Shown here: positions 61,720-64,000 of the stretch, one piece after another | Numbering within the stretch: position 1 is the first letter of the stretch | Layout: each line of letters opens with the position of its first letter | Assembly: GCF_017876115.1 (NCBI RefSeq) | Contig: NZ_JAGINO010000003.1 | Span: 1-64,000 of the forward strand | Length of the DNA stretch: 64,000 bases | Source of the DNA: Azospirillum picis | Lineage (GTDB): Bacteria; Pseudomonadota; Alphaproteobacteria; Azospirillales; Azospirillaceae | Reading direction: 5' to 3' | Notes under the pieces: generated by a model | The model's input: only the letters and a program-made list of their open reading frames with translations | Databases searched by the model: none | What the model was told of the DNA's origin: nothing | Translations under genes and position numbers: made by a program

Positions 61720-62271
61720 GTGAAAACAGCCCTGTGTGCCATCGGTCTGGCAATCTCTGCCGCATTAATCCCGATCGCCGCGCAAGCGGCCTCCGACCAA
61801 AACGAAAACGTTCCGCTCCTGACCCTGGGCTTGGGCGGCTTCGACCAGAATGCGTTCTGGGCCTCGTCCAAGGGCCGGCACAAGTCGGTCGAGGGGCGGA
61901 TCGAATACCGTTTCGGTACCTCGCTCATCCCGTTCCTGGAACCCGTCACCACGATGCGGCCATGGCTGGGTGCGGACGTGAACACCGATGCCGGTTTGTG
62001 GACGGGCGGCGGCTTCCTGCTGGATTTCACCTTCGGGAACTTCGTGGTGACGCCGAGCGTCGGCGTCGGGCTGTGGAGCCGTGGAAACAGCAAGGATCTC
62101 GGCTACCCGGTCGAATTCCGGACCACGCTGGAGGGCGGCTACCGGTTCGATGACCAGTCCAGGCTGACCGTTTTCTACTCCCACAAGTCAAATGCCGGGT
62201 TCAGCGACGACAACCATGGCGTCGACAGCTTCGGGCTTTCCTACCACATCCCGGTGTCCAAGCTGTTCTGA
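61720..62271 (+). CDS. PagL-like lipid A 3-O-deacylase / acyloxyacyl hydrolase
   Basis: This 183-residue outer-membrane beta-barrel precursor has a signal peptide (MKTALCAIGLAISAALIPIAAQA). The end of the mature part reads LTVFYSHKSNAGFSDDNHGVDSFGLSY, in which H-x-SN is the PagL catalytic His/Ser and the later aromatic strand closes the barrel. It would remove the 3-linked acyl chain of lipid A. The start GTG 61720 follows GGGGATC. A very strong terminator follows. Confidence 0.85.
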   Translation: MKTALCAIGLAISAALIPIAAQAASDQNENVPLLTLGLGGFDQNAFWASSKGRHKSVEGRIEYRFGTSLIPFLEPVTTMRPWLGADVNTDAGLWTGGGFLLDFTFGNFVVTPSVGVGLWSRGNSKDLGYPVEFRTTLEGGYRFDDQSRLTVFYSHKSNAGFSDDNHGVDSFGLSYHIPVSKLF

Positions 62272-62283
62272 GCAGCGATACCG

Positions 62284-62339
62284 AAGCCTGGAGTCTGTCC
62301 GGTGCTAATTGAAGCACCGGACAGACTCCAGGCTTTTGG
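62284..62339 (+). terminator. 23-bp perfect hairpin terminator
   Basis: A 23-bp perfect stem (62284-62306 and 62313-62335) with loop AATTGA, then TTGGTTTTCC. It ends the PagL-like gene and, being symmetric, could act against the leftward threonine dehydratase transcript as well. Confidence 0.85.
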
Positions 62340-62353
62340 TTTTCCGTGTGATC

Positions 62354-62377
62354 GTTTCAAGCGATACCGCTTGAAAC
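62354..62377. repeat. Dispersed palindromic element, copy 2
   Basis: GTTTCAAGCG-ATAC-CGCTTGAAAC is a perfect 10-bp inverted repeat; with the next base pair and TGA/TCA the symmetry extends further. It matches the element at 1154-1177. Confidence 0.65.
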
Positions 62378-62417
62378 GGTCACATTCTAGGGGGCGCCTG
62401 CCACCGGAGGCGGCGCC

Positions 62418-63632
62418 TCACCCGACCTCGACCATCAGGTTGGTGGGATAGCCGGCCTCGCGCATGCGCCGGATCAGCGCCTCGACATGCGTCTGGTTCC
62501 GCGTTTCCAGCACCACGTCCACCTCCGCCATCTTGACCGGAACATTGTGGAAAAGGCGCTGGTGGTGGACCTCGACGATGTTGGCGCCGGCTTCGCCCAG
62601 CAGGCGGGTAACGCGGGCCAGGGTGCCGGGTGCGTCGGTGATGCTGATGCGCAGCCTGACGATCCGCCCCTCGTAGACGAGGCCGCGCATCAGCACCTGG
62701 GCAAGGATGCGCGAGTCGATGTTGCCGCCGGACAGCACGATCCCGACCTTGCGGCCCCTGAACCGCTCGGGATCGTTCAGCACGGCGGCCAGGGCGGCGG
62801 CACCGGCGCCTTCGGCCACCTGCTTCTGCACGGTCGCGAGCAGGTAGACCGCCTCCTCCAGCCGCGCCTCTTCAACCTCCACGACATCCTCGACGAGGTC
62901 GCGGATGATCGGCAGGGTCAGGGCTCCCGGCGCCTTCACCGCGATGCCCTCCGCCACCGTGGCGCCGCCGCAGGTGATCGGCTGGCCGGCAAGCGCCTGG
63001 CGCACCGCCGGATAGAGGCTGCACTGCACGCCGAGGATGCGCAGGTCCGGGCGCAGCGCCTTGGCGGCCGTCGCCATGCCGGCAATCAGCCCGCCGCCGC
63101 CGATCGGCACCACGAGCATGTCGAGGTCCGGCACCTCGTCCAGCAGCTCCAAGGCCGCGGTGCCCTGTCCGGCGGCGACCAGGGGATCGTCATAGGGATG
63201 GACGAAGACCAGGCCGTCGCGACGGGCGAGGTCATGGGCGAAAGCCGCCGCCTCGCTCAGCGTCTCGCCGTGCAGTTCGACGGTCGCGCCGAGATTTTCC
63301 GTGCGCTCGACCTTGGTGAAGGGCGTGAAGGCCGGCATGACGATGGTCGAACGGATGCCGAGGCGGGTCGCATGGCAGGCCACCGCCTGTGCGTGGTTGC
63401 CCGCCGACATGGCGATGACCCCGGCCGCGCGCGCCGCATCATCCAGCGACAGCAGCTTGTTCAGTGCACCACGTTCCTTGAAGGAACTGGTGGCGTGCTG
63501 GTTTTCCAGCTTCAGGTGCAGCCGGCACCCCACCATGTCCCCCAGGCGGGGCGCGGGCACGGCGGGGGTCGGGGACAGGTGTCCCGCGATGCGCGCGGCG
63601 GCGGCGCGCACATCATCCAGGGTAAGGGTCAT
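62418..63632 (-). CDS. Threonine dehydratase with C-terminal ACT domain
   Basis: The 404-residue PLP enzyme has the lysine in HATSSFKERGALNKL, the MSAGNHAQAVA asparagine loop, the glycine-rich loop VPIGGGGLIAGMATAAK and a C-terminal ACT-like domain (RLRISITDAPGTLARVTRLLGEAGANIVEVHHQRLF). It deaminates threonine (or serine) to 2-oxobutyrate for isoleucine synthesis or catabolism. The short single-ACT form is between TdcB and IlvA, so allosteric control is probable but the pathway is open. The start MTLTLDDVRAAAARIAG at 63632 overlaps the upstream gene stop (ATGA). Confidence 0.92.
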   Translation of the reverse strand: MTLTLDDVRAAAARIAGHLSPTPAVPAPRLGDMVGCRLHLKLENQHATSSFKERGALNKLLSLDDAARAAGVIAMSAGNHAQAVACHATRLGIRSTIVMPAFTPFTKVERTENLGATVELHGETLSEAAAFAHDLARRDGLVFVHPYDDPLVAAGQGTAALELLDEVPDLDMLVVPIGGGGLIAGMATAAKALRPDLRILGVQCSLYPAVRQALAGQPITCGGATVAEGIAVKAPGALTLPIIRDLVEDVVEVEEARLEEAVYLLATVQKQVAEGAGAAALAAVLNDPERFRGRKVGIVLSGGNIDSRILAQVLMRGLVYEGRIVRLRISITDAPGTLARVTRLLGEAGANIVEVHHQRLFHNVPVKMAEVDVVLETRNQTHVEALIRRMREAGYPTNLMVEVG

Positions 63633-64000
63633 TTTTCGGCTGTCCCAGTGTTGCGTGGGGTGAGCGTCAGCACCTCCGCCCCGGCCTCCACCAGCGTGCC
63701 ACGGTCGCCGGCCAGACGCAACGAACCGCCATCGCGCCACAGCTCCACCAGATCGCCCCAGTGGCGCGACCAGATGTTGCCTGACTGGCCGGTGGCGATG
63801 ATGAACCGCGAGTTGCTGAGGTCGGACAGGTCGTAGACCGCGCGAAGGCCGGCGCCATGGACGTGCGCGAAAGGGTTCGCCGCATCGCGGATCGCCGTGG
63901 TTCCCCGGTTGACGGTGAAGAAGTCGCCGTCGGTTCCGACCGACAGGTCGGCCGTGCCGCCGACCAGCGGCAGGCGGCCCAGCATCTTGTGGGTCAGCGC
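63629..64000 (-). CDS. Penicillin acylase family protein, 5' end missing
   Basis: About 123 C-terminal residues are visible: VGTDGDFFTVNRGTTAI, HVHGAGLRAVYDLSDLSNSRFIIATGQSGNIWSRHWGDLVELWRDG. The G-x-GD-x2-TVN and GQSGN-x3-RH pattern is the end of the beta chain of penicillin G/acyl-homoserine-lactone acylases. The Ntn-type catalytic serine lies outside the window. The frame is open to the window edge. It overlaps the threonine dehydratase start by 4 bases. Confidence 0.8.
   Translation of the reverse strand, partial: ALTHKMLGRLPLVGGTADLSVGTDGDFFTVNRGTTAIRDAANPFAHVHGAGLRAVYDLSDLSNSRFIIATGQSGNIWSRHWGDLVELWRDGGSLRLAGDRGTLVEAGAEVLTLTPRNTGTAEK

Overview
The window is a gene-dense, high-GC stretch of an alphaproteobacterial replicon, most likely from Azospirillum or a close relative in the Rhodospirillales. 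The evidence is the gene content: an AapJQMP amino acid transporter, a fused TrpE-TrpG anthranilate synthase behind a tryptophan leader peptide, PopZ-like and GapR-like proteins, HdaA, a three-gene PntAA/PntAB/PntB transhydrogenase, and the order pcm - rhodanese - tolC - popZ - valS. I see no insertion sequence, phage, CRISPR array or rRNA. Both window edges cut genes: a TRAP permease on the left and a penicillin-acylase-family protein on the right.

Layout. 0-5 kb: end of a TRAP permease, a PRC-barrel lipoprotein, an RTX protein, hisI and metC. 5-11 kb: the aapJQMP operon and a HisC-type aminotransferase. 11-17 kb: a leftward sulfur/amino-acid group (cysK, AlaX-type editing protein, sseA, two GNAT acetyltransferases), a NUDIX hydrolase and a degenerate HtrA-like protein. 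17-18.6 kb: small unknown proteins, tRNA-Asn(GTT) and tRNA-Cys(GCA). 19-25 kb: pcm to valS. 25-31.8 kb: aa3 oxidase small subunit, purN, purM, and the rightward run DUF2066 - CDP-alcohol phosphatidyltransferase - AI-2E permease - hdaA - SDR. 32-45.4 kb: an accessory-looking region with a MarR regulator, a 32-residue membrane peptide, an AAA+ ATPase and an exopolysaccharide cluster (Wzy-like, Wzz-like, three glycosyltransferases and a 1031-residue SLBB export protein). 45.6-48.4 kb: polyamine-type hydrolases. 49-58 kb: MarR, pentapeptide-repeat protein, phoU, the trp leader and trpE(G), gapR, the pnt operon. 58-64 kb: DUF1330 protein, an SsuABC/TauABC-type ABC transporter, a PagL-like deacylase, threonine dehydratase and the penicillin acylase fragment.

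The most interesting signal is non-coding. Two loci 7.8 kb apart, on opposite strands (2886-2947 minus and 10770-10830 plus), have the same architecture: a perfect FNR/FixK box TTGAT-N4-ATCAA, exactly 20 bases to a -10 hexamer, 9 bases to a shared identical 20-mer (GTCTCTAACCCTCCCTGTAT), then a rho-independent terminator. They look like paralogous, oxygen-regulated small RNAs of about 60 nt whose 5' end carries a CCCUCCC anti-Shine-Dalgarno seed. Other notable points are a four-half-site operator at 32511-32554, a tryptophan attenuator at 51838-51964, a pseudo-HtrA lacking all three catalytic residues, and an SDR lacking the catalytic Tyr and Lys.
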